Assembly (NCBI GenBank): GCA_002305795.1
Contig: DBRF01000020.1
Location: forward strand, 35,193-99,192
DNA length: 64,000 nt
Source of the DNA: Ruminococcaceae bacterium UBA1375
GTDB taxonomy: Bacteria; Bacillota; Clostridia; Oscillospirales; Ruminococcaceae
Reading direction: 5' to 3'
The translations under genes and the position numbers were made by a program. Position 1 is the stretch's first letter. Every line of letters starts with the position of its first letter. This document shows, piece by piece, positions 20,148 to 26,880 of the stretch. A model generated the notes under the pieces. The model saw nothing but the letters and a program-made list of their open reading frames with translations. It had not been told where the DNA came from and did no database searches.

Positions 20148-20382
20148 CAACTTAAAAGTTTTTGGTGCAGCTTTTTACAAAAAGCTGCTGGGGTCGAATC
20201 CCACGCAGTGGATTCTAAGGGGCAAAGCCCCTGCATTGAAATTGTTTTGTTTCAAAATTTATTGATTTTATCTAATTTTTGAAACAAAGTTGTGGAAACA
20301 ACAAACCGGAATCTGCCCGCCCAACGGCGTAGAGCCCAGGGCGGGTCAATCCGGAAACAGCTGAATCCCTTTTCCACAAGCG
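20148..20382 (+). repeat. Interspersed repeat, second subfamily, single arm
   Basis: Outer end ACTTAAAAGTTTTTGGTGCAG, then the hairpin CAGCTTTTTACAAAAAGCTG, the palindromic module GGGGCAAAGCCCC, an AT-rich middle and GTTGTGGAAACAACAAACCGG, ending in CCCTTTTCCAC. It is the close relative of the copy at 15754-15965. It fills the gap between the convergent genes ending at 20097 and 20420. Confidence 0.8.
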
Positions 20383-20419
20383 AAGGCGTCCTTCCTCAAA
20401 CGGGAGGGACGCTGTTGTT

Positions 20420-20857
20420 TTAATGGGGCTCTTCGGAAAGATAGATGGGGGTGGAGTAGGGGAAGGAAGGGGGAAGAAGCAGGTTCTGCACGTCGTCATA
20501 GTCGTCGGGGTCGTAGACGAGGATGTAGTTTGGCTCCCAGTCCGCCCAATACTGATAGGTGGAATACTTGCCGTCCACCTTGAGGCAGGAGCGGAAATCC
20601 GGCAGCAGTCCTGTGGCGGTAAAGTGGTCCAGGTGCCAGGGGGAGACCTCTAGGTAAACGGACAGGAAGCGGTACTTCTGCTTCAGGTCCCGAAGGGAGC
20701 GGAGCACAAATAAGAAGAAATCGTTGGGCCGGTATTCTATCAAAAAACGACGGACTTGTTTGTGCCGGATCAGGTATTCCATCTTTTGTTTGATTTTCGG
20801 CTCCAGGCTGGCCGGGACTTGGGATTCCCAGCAGAAAAAGCCGCAGATTTTTTGCAT
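20420..20857 (-). CDS. Hypothetical protein divergent from an XRE regulator
   Basis: A 145-aa protein not recognised as any family. It is rich in Tyr, Trp and Phe (QYWADWEPNYILVYDPDDYDD), has CGFFCWES near the N terminus, and has no signal peptide or membrane segment. The ATG at 20857 (minus) is chosen for AAAGGAG upstream. It has a near-perfect promoter and is divergent from the HTH gene at 21012, a layout that repeats at 44650/45205 with unrelated protein sequences. Confidence 0.65.
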   Translation of the reverse strand: MQKICGFFCWESQVPASLEPKIKQKMEYLIRHKQVRRFLIEYRPNDFFLFVLRSLRDLKQKYRFLSVYLEVSPWHLDHFTATGLLPDFRSCLKVDGKYSTYQYWADWEPNYILVYDPDDYDDVQNLLLPPSFPYSTPIYLSEEPH

Positions 20858-20904
20858 GGGGGAGCTCCTTTCTATGACTGATTTGGATTGCAAATTCTTT
20901 TAAT

Positions 20905-20933
20905 ATTATATATCTGCTCTAAATATTAGTCAA
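20905..20933 (-). promoter_or_regulatory. Promoter of the hypothetical gene at 20420-20857
   Basis: Minus strand TTGACT (20928-20933) and TATAAT (20905-20910) with a 17-base spacer. Confidence 0.8.
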
Positions 20934-20973
20934 ATGCTTTTTGATAAGAACAGAAAAATTTTTCGCTTCCGGG

Positions 20974-20979
20974 TATAAT
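20974..20979 (+). promoter_or_regulatory. -10 box of the XRE gene at 21012
   Basis: TATAAT lies 32 bases before the TTG start; the -35 is weak, as expected for a regulated promoter. Confidence 0.5.
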
Positions 20980-21011
20980 ATTCTTAGAATTTGTATCAAG
21001 GAGAGCGCCCG

Positions 21012-21269
21012 TTGAAACAAGTGGAATTTCAAAATCGAGACCGCTTTATTGAATTAGGTTTGACGATTAGTGCTTTGCGAAAGCTGAGAGGAATGTCTCA
21101 GGAAACACTGGCACAAAAAGCGCATATGAGTCGGTCTCATTTGAGTGCGATTGAAGCGCCTAATATTGTGCGTCCGTTTTCGGTAGAGATTCTTTTTAAT
21201 ATTGCAGACGCTTTGGGTGTACGGGCAGGAGATTTGCTGAACAATTCGGTCATTCCCAAAGAAGAATAA
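21012..21269 (+). CDS. XRE-family helix-turn-helix regulator
   Basis: An 85-aa single-domain Cro/CI-type protein. The helix-turn-helix lies in ISALRKLRGMSQETLAQKAH and MSRSHLSAIEAPN, followed by the third helical pair. The TTG at 21012 is preferred over the TTG at 20991 because AAGGAG (20998-21003) is 8 bases before it. It marks the left border of the AT-rich island. It probably controls itself and the divergent gene at 20857. Confidence 0.82.
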   Translation: MKQVEFQNRDRFIELGLTISALRKLRGMSQETLAQKAHMSRSHLSAIEAPNIVRPFSVEILFNIADALGVRAGDLLNNSVIPKEE

Positions 21270-21275
21270 AAATCA

Positions 21276-21311
21276 CGGAGTTCAGGAAGGTTTGAAAACT
21301 CCGTGATTTTA
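21276..21311 (+). terminator. Terminator of the XRE gene
   Basis: ATCACGGAGTT and AACTCCGTGAT form a perfect 11-bp stem, followed by TTTATTT. Confidence 0.85.
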
Positions 21312-21349
21312 TTTGGTGTAATCCACTTTTCCCTTTTTTACATTATAAT

Positions 21350-21378
21350 TTGACATGGATGTATTCCCTTGCTATAAT
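21350..21378 (+). promoter_or_regulatory. Toxin promoter of type I TA locus 1
   Basis: Consensus TTGACA (21350-21355), 17-base spacer, consensus TATAAT (21373-21378). The start point is near 21385, which gives a leader of about 200 bases before the toxin ORF. Confidence 0.9.
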
Positions 21379-21560
21379 AAAAATACGGCTTTTGCCTACC
21401 GGTTTTGCCGGGGCAGAAGGATGAAACCAATAGGCGGATTGACGTCCGGCTATCTGCAACGGCAGCGGTTAGCTCCCCTCATTCATTTCAATTTCCTGCC
21501 ACGTTTTGGCGTGAGAAAACGAAGGGGGTGAGTAAATTCTTATGATGTCTAAAGTAATGC

Positions 21561-21587
21561 TTCCTCCTTTGGAAAGGGGGAAGGGGT
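21561..21587 (+). promoter_or_regulatory. Hairpin that sequesters the toxin 1 Shine-Dalgarno
   Basis: CTTCCTCCTTT can pair with AAAGGGGGAAG across a very small GG centre (top pairs will open). This hides the G-rich ribosome binding site directly before ATG 21588. Locus 2 has the same arrangement with a different sequence. Confidence 0.65.
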
Positions 21588-21680
21588 ATGAACTACGTTA
21601 CCTGGTCGGATCTATTTGCATTTCTTATGTTTATAGCCACCGTAATTGGATTGTTCCATACTTGGACAAAAAAGAAGTAA
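21588..21680 (+). CDS. Type I toxin-like membrane peptide (putative holin-like toxin), copy 1
   Basis: A 30-aa peptide: polar start with VTWSDL, a hydrophobic stretch (about residues 9-26) and a TKKK end. It aligns with the 29-aa peptide at 55466 (shared VTWSDL, VIGL, TKKK). Size, single membrane helix and Lys tail match the putative holin-like/type I toxin class. The ORF sits in an mRNA with a long structured leader, faces a convergent antisense promoter, and ends at the first bases of a bidirectional terminator. Toxicity is inferred, not shown. Confidence 0.8.
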   Translation: MNYVTWSDLFAFLMFIATVIGLFHTWTKKK

Positions 21681-21758
21681 CCGCTCAAAATTAGGCCCCT
21701 TGAACGGTTACTTTTTATAAACCACATAGGGACTAACCGTTGTCGGTTTCGTCCTTCT
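21668..21758 (-). ncRNA. Predicted antitoxin RNA of type I TA locus 1
   Basis: About 90 nt from the start point near 21758 to the shared terminator. It begins with a small hairpin (AAACCG-ACAA-CGGTT). Its 5' sequence AGAAGGACGAAACC also occurs, slightly changed, near the 5' end of the toxin mRNA (AGAAGGATGAAACC, 21416-21429). Its 3' part is complementary to the toxin mRNA end. Confidence 0.75.
21675..21716. terminator. Bidirectional terminator shared by toxin and antitoxin RNA, locus 1
   Basis: AAGTAACCG and CGGTTACTT form the stem. On the plus strand it is followed by TTTT. On the minus strand it is followed by CTTTTTTGTCC, which is the reverse of the Thr-Lys-Lys-Lys codons of the toxin. 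Confidence 0.85.
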
Positions 21759-21764
21759 GTTTTT

Positions 21765-21793
21765 ATTATACTCATTTTTTGCCTTCGTGTCAA
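21765..21793 (-). promoter_or_regulatory. Antitoxin promoter of type I TA locus 1
   Basis: Minus strand TTGACA (21788-21793), 17-base spacer, TATAAT (21765-21770): a full consensus promoter pointing back at the toxin gene. Confidence 0.9.
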
Positions 21794-21835
21794 GATTCTA
21801 CTCCAAATTTACCGGCCGAGCACCGGTTTGCAGAC

Positions 21836-23036
21836 AAAATTTTTAAGCGGCGTGCACATTCTTTTACGAACATACACGCCGCTTACTGCTGTTCACTCTT
21901 CATTGGTGATACACACGCCTTTCTTACGACTTGACTTTTCCGCTTGGATCCGAATCTTTATCTTGATGGCATTCACTTTTGTGTTTGCCCAATCGTTTTT
22001 ATTGGATCTTTCTTGCAGTTTTAGAAGTCTTACTTAAATTGTCGGGGAATTAGATCCTTTTTGGGACTCGGCCTTTCTTTGCCGTTACTCCAGTCTTTTT
22101 ACTTCTTTACTTTTTCCATCGGTACTAAGATGAAAATTTCACTTCAGTTTGGTACAATGCAAATGGTTTTGTTTTTTACCGATTGGATCTTGGTCGGAAA
22201 AATCCTTGTGGTACAAAACGTTTGCGCTTGGCCTGATACAAAATTTTTTGGAGGAATTCTGTTATTGGCTAAAGTTTTGTGTTCCTGTGTACTTACGGTG
22301 GTTTAGACCATTTAAAACCCTGTTACCGCTTGCATCTGTCATCCCAGTATTTCCGCTTTCTGAATTTGCTTTTCGTTTGAAAAAGATTTTTTCCTTTCGT
22401 GCAGGATACTTTTACTACACGCTTCTTTCCGGTGGGGAAAACAGGTTTCGTATTTCTCCTGTGAAAATTTCTTTGTTCGCTCGATAGCTTTTTCTGTTTG
22501 CGTTTTTCGGTTTGATTTTGCAACCAGTGTTTCCGGACTTCTTATTCCGGTACAGAATGACCATTTGAATTTTCAAATTGGGTTCTGTTTATTTTGTTTT
22601 TTTCGGATTCATCCTTTTAGGCCTTGGATGAGGCGGCTGACTAGCGGGGCGGACTCACTCCTTTTTCTTTAAATTTTTTTGAGATAGAACCTCTTCATGG
22701 GACTCACATCCTTACCATACCTGACGTTGAAAGGATTGCCTTTGCATTTCTTTCTGGCAGGAACCGGTGCCGGACTGCTTGCAATTTACATCTTACTTAG
22801 GCGGATGTTCGCTTTGGATCTTTGTTTACAACCGTTTCCCCTGGGCTGTAAACCTGTGATCCCTACTTTATGTTTTTGCTTACGATTTCCGGCCAGTCCT
22901 GCTTGAACTCTTCGGCTCAACCATTGGACCGTACCTCCTGGATGTATTTCCGATAAAGAACTGATCCCGGATTTTTGGCTCTTCTGGGAGAAGATTTTTT
23001 CCTGTCCTCCTGGGGTCTGTCCCTGTCCTTTATCTT
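21836..23036 (-). ncRNA. Large purine-rich structured non-coding RNA, about 1.2 kb
   Basis: Between a consensus minus-strand promoter (23043-23071) and a hairpin at 21845-21884 lie 1.2 kb without a credible gene. The RNA strand is strongly purine-rich (for example 29 T but 9 A on the plus strand in 22441-22500) and AT-richer than the surroundings. Many local helices can be drawn: GTTTACA/TGTAAAC (22824-22854), ATTTGAA/TTCAAAT (22563-22580), CCGGA/TCCGG (22534-22550), ACAGG/CCTGT (22441-22461), CCAAT/ATTGG (21989-22005). Size and style resemble the large ornate bacterial RNAs (ROOL, GOLLD, OLE), but I cannot match it to any of them. Confidence 0.7.
21845..21884 (-). terminator. Terminal hairpin of the large non-coding RNA
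   Basis: AAGCGGCGTG pairs with CACGCCGCTT, continued by seven further (partly G-U) pairs around the loop GTAAAA. On the minus strand AAAAATTTTG follows, a weak U-tract. A second hairpin ACCGG...CCGGT follows at 21811-21827. Confidence 0.65.
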
Positions 23037-23042
23037 GTCTAT

Positions 23043-23071
23043 ATTATAGCATCGGATTTGGTGAATGTCAA
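23043..23071 (-). promoter_or_regulatory. Promoter of the large non-coding RNA
   Basis: Minus strand TTGACA (23066-23071), 17-base spacer, TATAAT (23043-23048). Both hexamers are full consensus. Confidence 0.9.
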
Positions 23072-23150
23072 TAGTTTTTCAAAGGAAAATACGGATTTTA
23101 TAGAAAAATAATACACAAAGTTGTACGTTAAACTTTGTAAAATAATCCTC

Positions 23151-23179
23151 TTTACTCTTGATCGAAAATGGTGTATACT
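23151..23179 (+). promoter_or_regulatory. Promoter of the DUF1292 gene
   Basis: TTTACT (23151-23156) and TATACT (23174-23179) with a 17-base spacer. Just upstream, ACAAAG...CTTTGT (23115-23138) is an inverted repeat that could be a binding site or small hairpin. Confidence 0.6.
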
Positions 23180-23221
23180 ATAAATGTTGAGTGCAATTTT
23201 TCTACGAAGGGAGACCCTGCC

Positions 23222-23524
23222 ATGGCCCCGGAATACGATCCGGAAAACCTGTACACCCTCACCGATGAAACCGGCAAGGAGCAGACCTTTGAGCTGTTGG
23301 ATGTGATGGATGTGCAGGGAAGGCGCTACTTTGCCTTGACCCCCTTTTATCCCGACGCCCAGGTGCGGCTGGAACAGCCGGAAGACCTGCTGATTATGGG
23401 CATGGTGGTGGAAGACGGGGTGGAGATGATGGCAAGCCTGGACAGCGAAGAGGAGTACCAGGAGATCTACGAACTGTTTCTGGCCCGGTTCCAGCAGCTT
23501 TGGGAGCAGGAAAACCCCGGCTGA
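23222..23524 (+). CDS. DUF1292 family protein
   Basis: A 100-aa acidic protein with the DUF1292 layout: YTLTDETGKEQTFELLDVMDVQGRRYFAL, then EDLLIMGMVVEDG, then a C-terminal helical end. The family (YrzB-like) is common in Firmicutes, often near mreB/ruvX/alaS; here it stands alone. The ATG at 23222 has GAAGGGAG upstream; the in-frame extension upstream is leader. Function unknown. Confidence 0.85.
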   Translation: MAPEYDPENLYTLTDETGKEQTFELLDVMDVQGRRYFALTPFYPDAQVRLEQPEDLLIMGMVVEDGVEMMASLDSEEEYQEIYELFLARFQQLWEQENPG

Positions 23525-23567
23525 CCCCGCCCGGCAAATTCTCGCCGGAAGCGACTAAACTTTCCCA

Positions 23568-23596
23568 TTGAAATTTCAGCGGGAACGTGATATACT
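23568..23596 (+). promoter_or_regulatory. Promoter of the 6S-like RNA
   Basis: TTGAAA (23568-23573), 17-base spacer, TATACT (23591-23596). Confidence 0.8.
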
Positions 23597-23602
23597 AAAT
23601 AG

Positions 23603-23798
23603 CGATGAAGGGTTCTGCCTTGATTTGTTAGTGCAGCTTATATTAATCCAACACTTGATAAATCGGAGACTGTTCTCTGCTTGCCGGACTGCAGACCTCC
23701 CCGCAAGGGACGAAGGGAGCAACGAAGGCACAGGAGGTCATCCACCCTGCTGTAAAGCGGGTTTTTATCACTGCACGACGGCAAGGCGGACTTTTTTT
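23603..23798 (+). ncRNA. ssrS: 6S RNA candidate
   Basis: About 196 nt, the normal size of 6S RNA, which mimics an open promoter and binds housekeeping RNA polymerase. The ends pair (GTTCTGCCTTG 23612-23622 with CAAGGCGGAC 23782-23791, one bulge), a second helix joins GTGCAG (23631-23636) to CTGCAC (23771-23776), and an apical helix joins GACCTCC to GGAGGTC around 23694-23739, leaving a large central bubble. TTTTTTT follows the closing stem. The stretch GATTTGTTAGTGCAG resembles the 5' region of Bacillus 6S-1 as I remember it. Confidence 0.55.
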
Positions 23799-23822
23799 GT
23801 CTTGGTGAGAAAGGGAAAACAA

Positions 23823-24035
23823 GTGAAAAACGCAATCAAATATATTTATCCGGCCAGCCCGTTTTATGTGCATTTCAAAAAGCACGTTTGCCCGCAATGT
23901 GGGACAAAAGCAAAGCTCAGCTGGACCAGCAAGCTGGTAAAATCCAACTCTTCCGAAGCAAGGGATTACAATTTTTCCAACGGAGACACGTTTTTTGCAG
24001 GCAACGTGGAGTTTCGGACCCGGTGCTTTTATTGA
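23823..24035 (+). CDS. Small zinc-ribbon protein ended early by an in-frame TGA
   Basis: From GTG 23823 (AAAGGG upstream) the frame encodes 70 aa with a CPQC knuckle and ends at TGA 24033-24035, inside RCFY-stop-PKCQ. If the TGA were a Cys codon, the stop would become the first Cys of a second CPxC knuckle (CPKC), and the frame would run on 19 codons to TAA 24093-24095. So this is either a recent nonsense mutant of a two-knuckle zinc ribbon or a recoded (selenocysteine) gene. No selenocysteine genes are in the window. Function unknown. Confidence 0.55.
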   Translation: MKNAIKYIYPASPFYVHFKKHVCPQCGTKAKLSWTSKLVKSNSSEARDYNFSNGDTFFAGNVEFRTRCFY

Positions 24036-24211
24036 CCCAAATGTCAAAAGAAGATTTCGTTTTCGGACATGAAGAGAGCAGAAAAGAGAAAGTAATGGAT
24101 TACCGGGGAAGTTTCAGCGGCAGTCCCCCGCCCTCAAAGTACAAAAACCGCCGATCTATGCCGTGGAAAGCCGGAAAAACAGAAGATTTCGGCGTTTTTC
24201 CAAAAAAGGGC

Positions 24212-24240
24212 TTGACAAAACAAAATTCCTACGGTATAAT
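24212..24240 (+). promoter_or_regulatory. Promoter of tRNA-Ala
   Basis: TTGACA (24212-24217), 17-base spacer, TATAAT (24235-24240): full consensus. The stretch from 24096 to the promoter contains only a short open frame that overlaps the promoter, which I do not count as a gene. Confidence 0.9.
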
Positions 24241-24298
24241 AGCCTACGTTGCTTGAGATGCTAAGTCTGAAGCGGCAGAAAAACTCAAAAGAACACAT

Positions 24299-24374
<76 letters not shown>

Positions 24375-24461
24375 TGATGCAGATCCGGACTTAGTCATTT
24401 ATGGCGGGCCCGGATTTGTTTTTATCTCCAAATAATCTCCTTGCGTAGAAAGGAAAGGCCT

Positions 24462-24992
24462 ATGAAAAAATTGGCAGCATTGCTCTGCACCCTTCTGCTG
24501 GGGCTGGGACTGTTCACCGGCTGTTCCCTGCTGGACCCCGGCACCACCAGCGACGAAATGGTGTCCATCTCCATTGAAGCGGAGCCGGCTTCCATCGCCA
24601 ACCTGAAGCCGGAGCTGGATGAGCTGGCCCACCAGTACGACCCTGACGGCTACATGGTGGGGGCGGTGGTGACCTACCAGGGCAACGAGGCGGTGGACAG
24701 CCGCACCGGTACCATCAACTTCACCTACTTTTCCCAGGGAGAAGAAACCCAGACCGCCACAGTGCTGAGCTACGATATGGCGTCCCGCCAGGTGACGGAA
24801 ATTTCCTATAAGGACCGCAGCCATGTGGACGTGAGCCAGGAGGCCATCAACGAGCAGTGCATCGCCGTGAGCTTCGACAGCCTGTTTACCATGCTGGAAA
24901 ACGATTCCTCCTTCGGCGGCAAGCTGGACGGGGCCAACATCACCTTGACCATCACCTTCGACCACGAGGCCATCACCCCCAGCTTGATCTAA
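24462..24992 (+). CDS. Predicted lipoprotein of unknown function
   Basis: The 176-aa protein starts with a signal peptide (MKKLAALLCTLLLGLGL) and a lipobox LFTGC, so it should be lipid-anchored outside the membrane. The mature part is acidic and shows no family I recognise. The ATG at 24462 follows GAAAGGAAAGG; the in-frame ATG at 24441 lacks a site and would spoil the signal peptide. The panBCD operon follows but has its own promoter. Confidence 0.78.
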   Translation: MKKLAALLCTLLLGLGLFTGCSLLDPGTTSDEMVSISIEAEPASIANLKPELDELAHQYDPDGYMVGAVVTYQGNEAVDSRTGTINFTYFSQGEETQTATVLSYDMASRQVTEISYKDRSHVDVSQEAINEQCIAVSFDSLFTMLENDSSFGGKLDGANITLTITFDHEAITPSLI

Positions 24993-25003
24993 GGGTTTTT
25001 CCC

Positions 25004-25032
25004 TTTACATTTCCACATCAGATGATTATAAT
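25004..25032 (+). promoter_or_regulatory. Promoter of panBCD
   Basis: TTTACA (25004-25009), 17-base spacer, TATAAT (25027-25032). Transcription would start just before the hairpin at 25043. Confidence 0.75.
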
Positions 25033-25042
25033 GGAAGAAAAA

Positions 25043-25090
25043 GCGGTTCGGAACTTCCCGGTGAACAAAGCGCCCCGGAGGACGGACCGC
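25043..25090 (+). promoter_or_regulatory. Leader hairpin of panB, candidate pan RNA motif
   Basis: GCGGTTCG pairs with CGGACCGC (8 bp, one G-U), with an inner CCGG/CCGG helix and internal bulges between them. TTTT follows after CC. It is the first structure in the panB mRNA. Firmicutes often carry the two-bulge 'pan' motif at this place; the exact conserved bases could not be checked. Confidence 0.4.
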
Positions 25091-25133
25091 CCTTTTGCAA
25101 CGGATACGGAAACAAAAAGGAGAGCGATCTGCT

Positions 25134-25961
25134 ATGAAACAAACTGCGGTCACCTTTCTGGACCACAAACAAAAGGGAGAAAAAATCTCCATGCTCACCG
25201 CCTACGACTACTCCACCGCCAAGCTGGTGGACCAGGCCGGCATCGACGGAATTTTGGTGGGGGACAGTTTAGGCAATGTGATGCTGGGGTATGAGGATAC
25301 CCTGTCGGTGACGGTGGAGGACATGATCCACCACGGGGCCGCCGTGGCCAGAGGGGTGAAAAACGCCCTGGTGGTGATTGATATGCCCTTTCTGTCCTAC
25401 CAGACCTCGGTGTACGACGCAGTGAAAAACGCCGGGCGGCTGGTGAAGGAAGGCCATGCCGGGGCGGTGAAGCTGGAAGGCGGGAAGGAGTTTGCCCCCC
25501 AGATCCGGGCCATTACCGCCGCTTCCATTCCGGTGATGGGACATCTGGGGCTGACCCCCCAGTCCATCCACACATTAGGGGGATACCGGGTTCAGGGCAA
25601 GACCGAAGCCGCTGCCCAGAAGCTGCTGGAAGACGCCCTGGCGGTGGAGGAGGCAGGGGCCTTTGCCCTGACCCTGGAGTGCGTCCCCGCCAAACTGGCG
25701 GAATTGATCACTAGCAAGCTGAGCATCCCCACCATCGGTATCGGCGCCGGGGCAGGGTGCGACGGACAGGTTTTGGTGTACCAGGATATGCTGGGGATGT
25801 TCAACGACTACACCCCCAAATTCGTCAAGCGGTTTGCCGAAGTGGGGGAAGTGATGAAAAACGCCTTTGCCGAGTACAACCGCCAGGTAAAGGAAGGCAG
25901 CTATCCCGATGAGGCCCACAGCTTCGGCATGGACGAAGATGTGCTGAAAAAGCTGTACTAA
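25134..25961 (+). CDS. panB: 3-methyl-2-oxobutanoate hydroxymethyltransferase
   Basis: The 275-aa enzyme adds a hydroxymethyl group from 5,10-methylene-THF to 2-oxoisovalerate to make ketopantoate, the first committed step to pantothenate and CoA. Visible family motifs: [42 protein letters not shown] and [16 protein letters not shown]. The ATG at 25134 matches the family start. It heads panB-panC-panD. A panE-like reductase is not in the window. Confidence 0.96.
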   Translation: MKQTAVTFLDHKQKGEKISMLTAYDYSTAKLVDQAGIDGILVGDSLGNVMLGYEDTLSVTVEDMIHHGAAVARGVKNALVVIDMPFLSYQTSVYDAVKNAGRLVKEGHAGAVKLEGGKEFAPQIRAITAASIPVMGHLGLTPQSIHTLGGYRVQGKTEAAAQKLLEDALAVEEAGAFALTLECVPAKLAELITSKLSIPTIGIGAGAGCDGQVLVYQDMLGMFNDYTPKFVKRFAEVGEVMKNAFAEYNRQVKEGSYPDEAHSFGMDEDVLKKLY

Positions 25962-26016
25962 TTGTAGAATAAAGTATTGTTATTACGAATCGTAGCAAAT
26001 GGAAGGGGAGTTTTCC

Positions 26017-26880
26017 ATGGAAATCGTGGTTGCAAATACCAAGGAAGCGTTAAAGCAGGAAATCGACGGCTGGAGAAACGCCGGGGAAGTCATCGGTCTG
26101 GTGCCAACTATGGGGTATCTTCATGAGGGGCACGCCAGCTTAATCCGCCGTGCCCGGCAGGAGTGCGACCGGGTGGTGGTCAGCGTCTTTGTCAACCCAA
26201 CCCAGTTTGCGCCGGGGGAAGACCTGGAAGCCTACCCCCGGGACTTTGAACGGGACCGGCAGCTCTGCCGCCAGATGGGGGTGGATTTGATTTTCCATCC
26301 CACCCCGGAGGTGATGTACCCCCAGGGCTTCGGTACCACCATTGCCATGGACAAATCCATGACCGGGGTGCTCTGCGGCAAGACCCGCCCCACCCACTTT
26401 CAGGGGGTCTGCACCGTAGTGTGCAAGCTCTTCGGCCTGACCCACGCCGACCGGGCCTACTTCGGCCAGAAGGACGCCCAGCAGCTGGCCATTGTCCGGA
26501 AGATGAACCGGGACTTGGATTTGGGGGTCACCATTGTGGGCTGTCCCATTGTCCGGGAAGTGGACGGGCTGGCCAAAAGCTCCCGGAACGTCTATCTCAG
26601 CCCGGAAGAGCGGCAAGCGGCTTTGGTGCTGAGCCAGGCGGTGAAACTGGGACAGGAGAAGGTGGCCCAGGGGGAGACCGACGCCGACGCCATTGTGGCG
26701 GCCATGAAGGAACATATCCAGGAAGAGCCCCTGGCAAAAATCGACTATGTGGAAGCGGTGGATGACATCGACCTGCGTCCCGCCCACACCGTGGTTCCCG
26801 GCACCCTGTTTGCCATGGCAGTGTACATCGGAAAAACCAGGCTCATCGACAACTTCATTACGGAGGGGGACCGGCAGTGA
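26017..26880 (+). CDS. panC: Pantothenate synthetase
   Basis: The 287-aa enzyme joins pantoate and beta-alanine with ATP. It has the HIGH-like motif [14 protein letters not shown], the conserved [17 protein letters not shown], and SSRNVYLS near residue 190. The ATG at 26017 has GGAAGGGGAG upstream; an earlier in-frame ATG at 25999 overlaps it. It overlaps panD by 4 bp. Confidence 0.96.
   Translation: MEIVVANTKEALKQEIDGWRNAGEVIGLVPTMGYLHEGHASLIRRARQECDRVVVSVFVNPTQFAPGEDLEAYPRDFERDRQLCRQMGVDLIFHPTPEVMYPQGFGTTIAMDKSMTGVLCGKTRPTHFQGVCTVVCKLFGLTHADRAYFGQKDAQQLAIVRKMNRDLDLGVTIVGCPIVREVDGLAKSSRNVYLSPEERQAALVLSQAVKLGQEKVAQGETDADAIVAAMKEHIQEEPLAKIDYVEAVDDIDLRPAHTVVPGTLFAMAVYIGKTRLIDNFITEGDRQ

Noticed and set aside
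21740..22906. Several 60-112 aa plus-strand open frames across the AT-rich region
   Set aside because: They are Phe/Leu/Ser-rich by T-richness alone, lack ribosome binding sites, overlap each other, and run opposite to the strong minus-strand promoter and terminator.
21836..23036. Group II or group I intron, or retroelement, as the identity of the large RNA region
   Set aside because: No reverse transcriptase or endonuclease frame exists, and no domain-V-like or P7-like core could be recognised by eye. A covariance search could still reverse this.
24095..24256. Short open frame between the zinc-ribbon gene and tRNA-Ala
   Set aside because: It overlaps the consensus tRNA promoter, has no ribosome binding site and no recognisable sequence.
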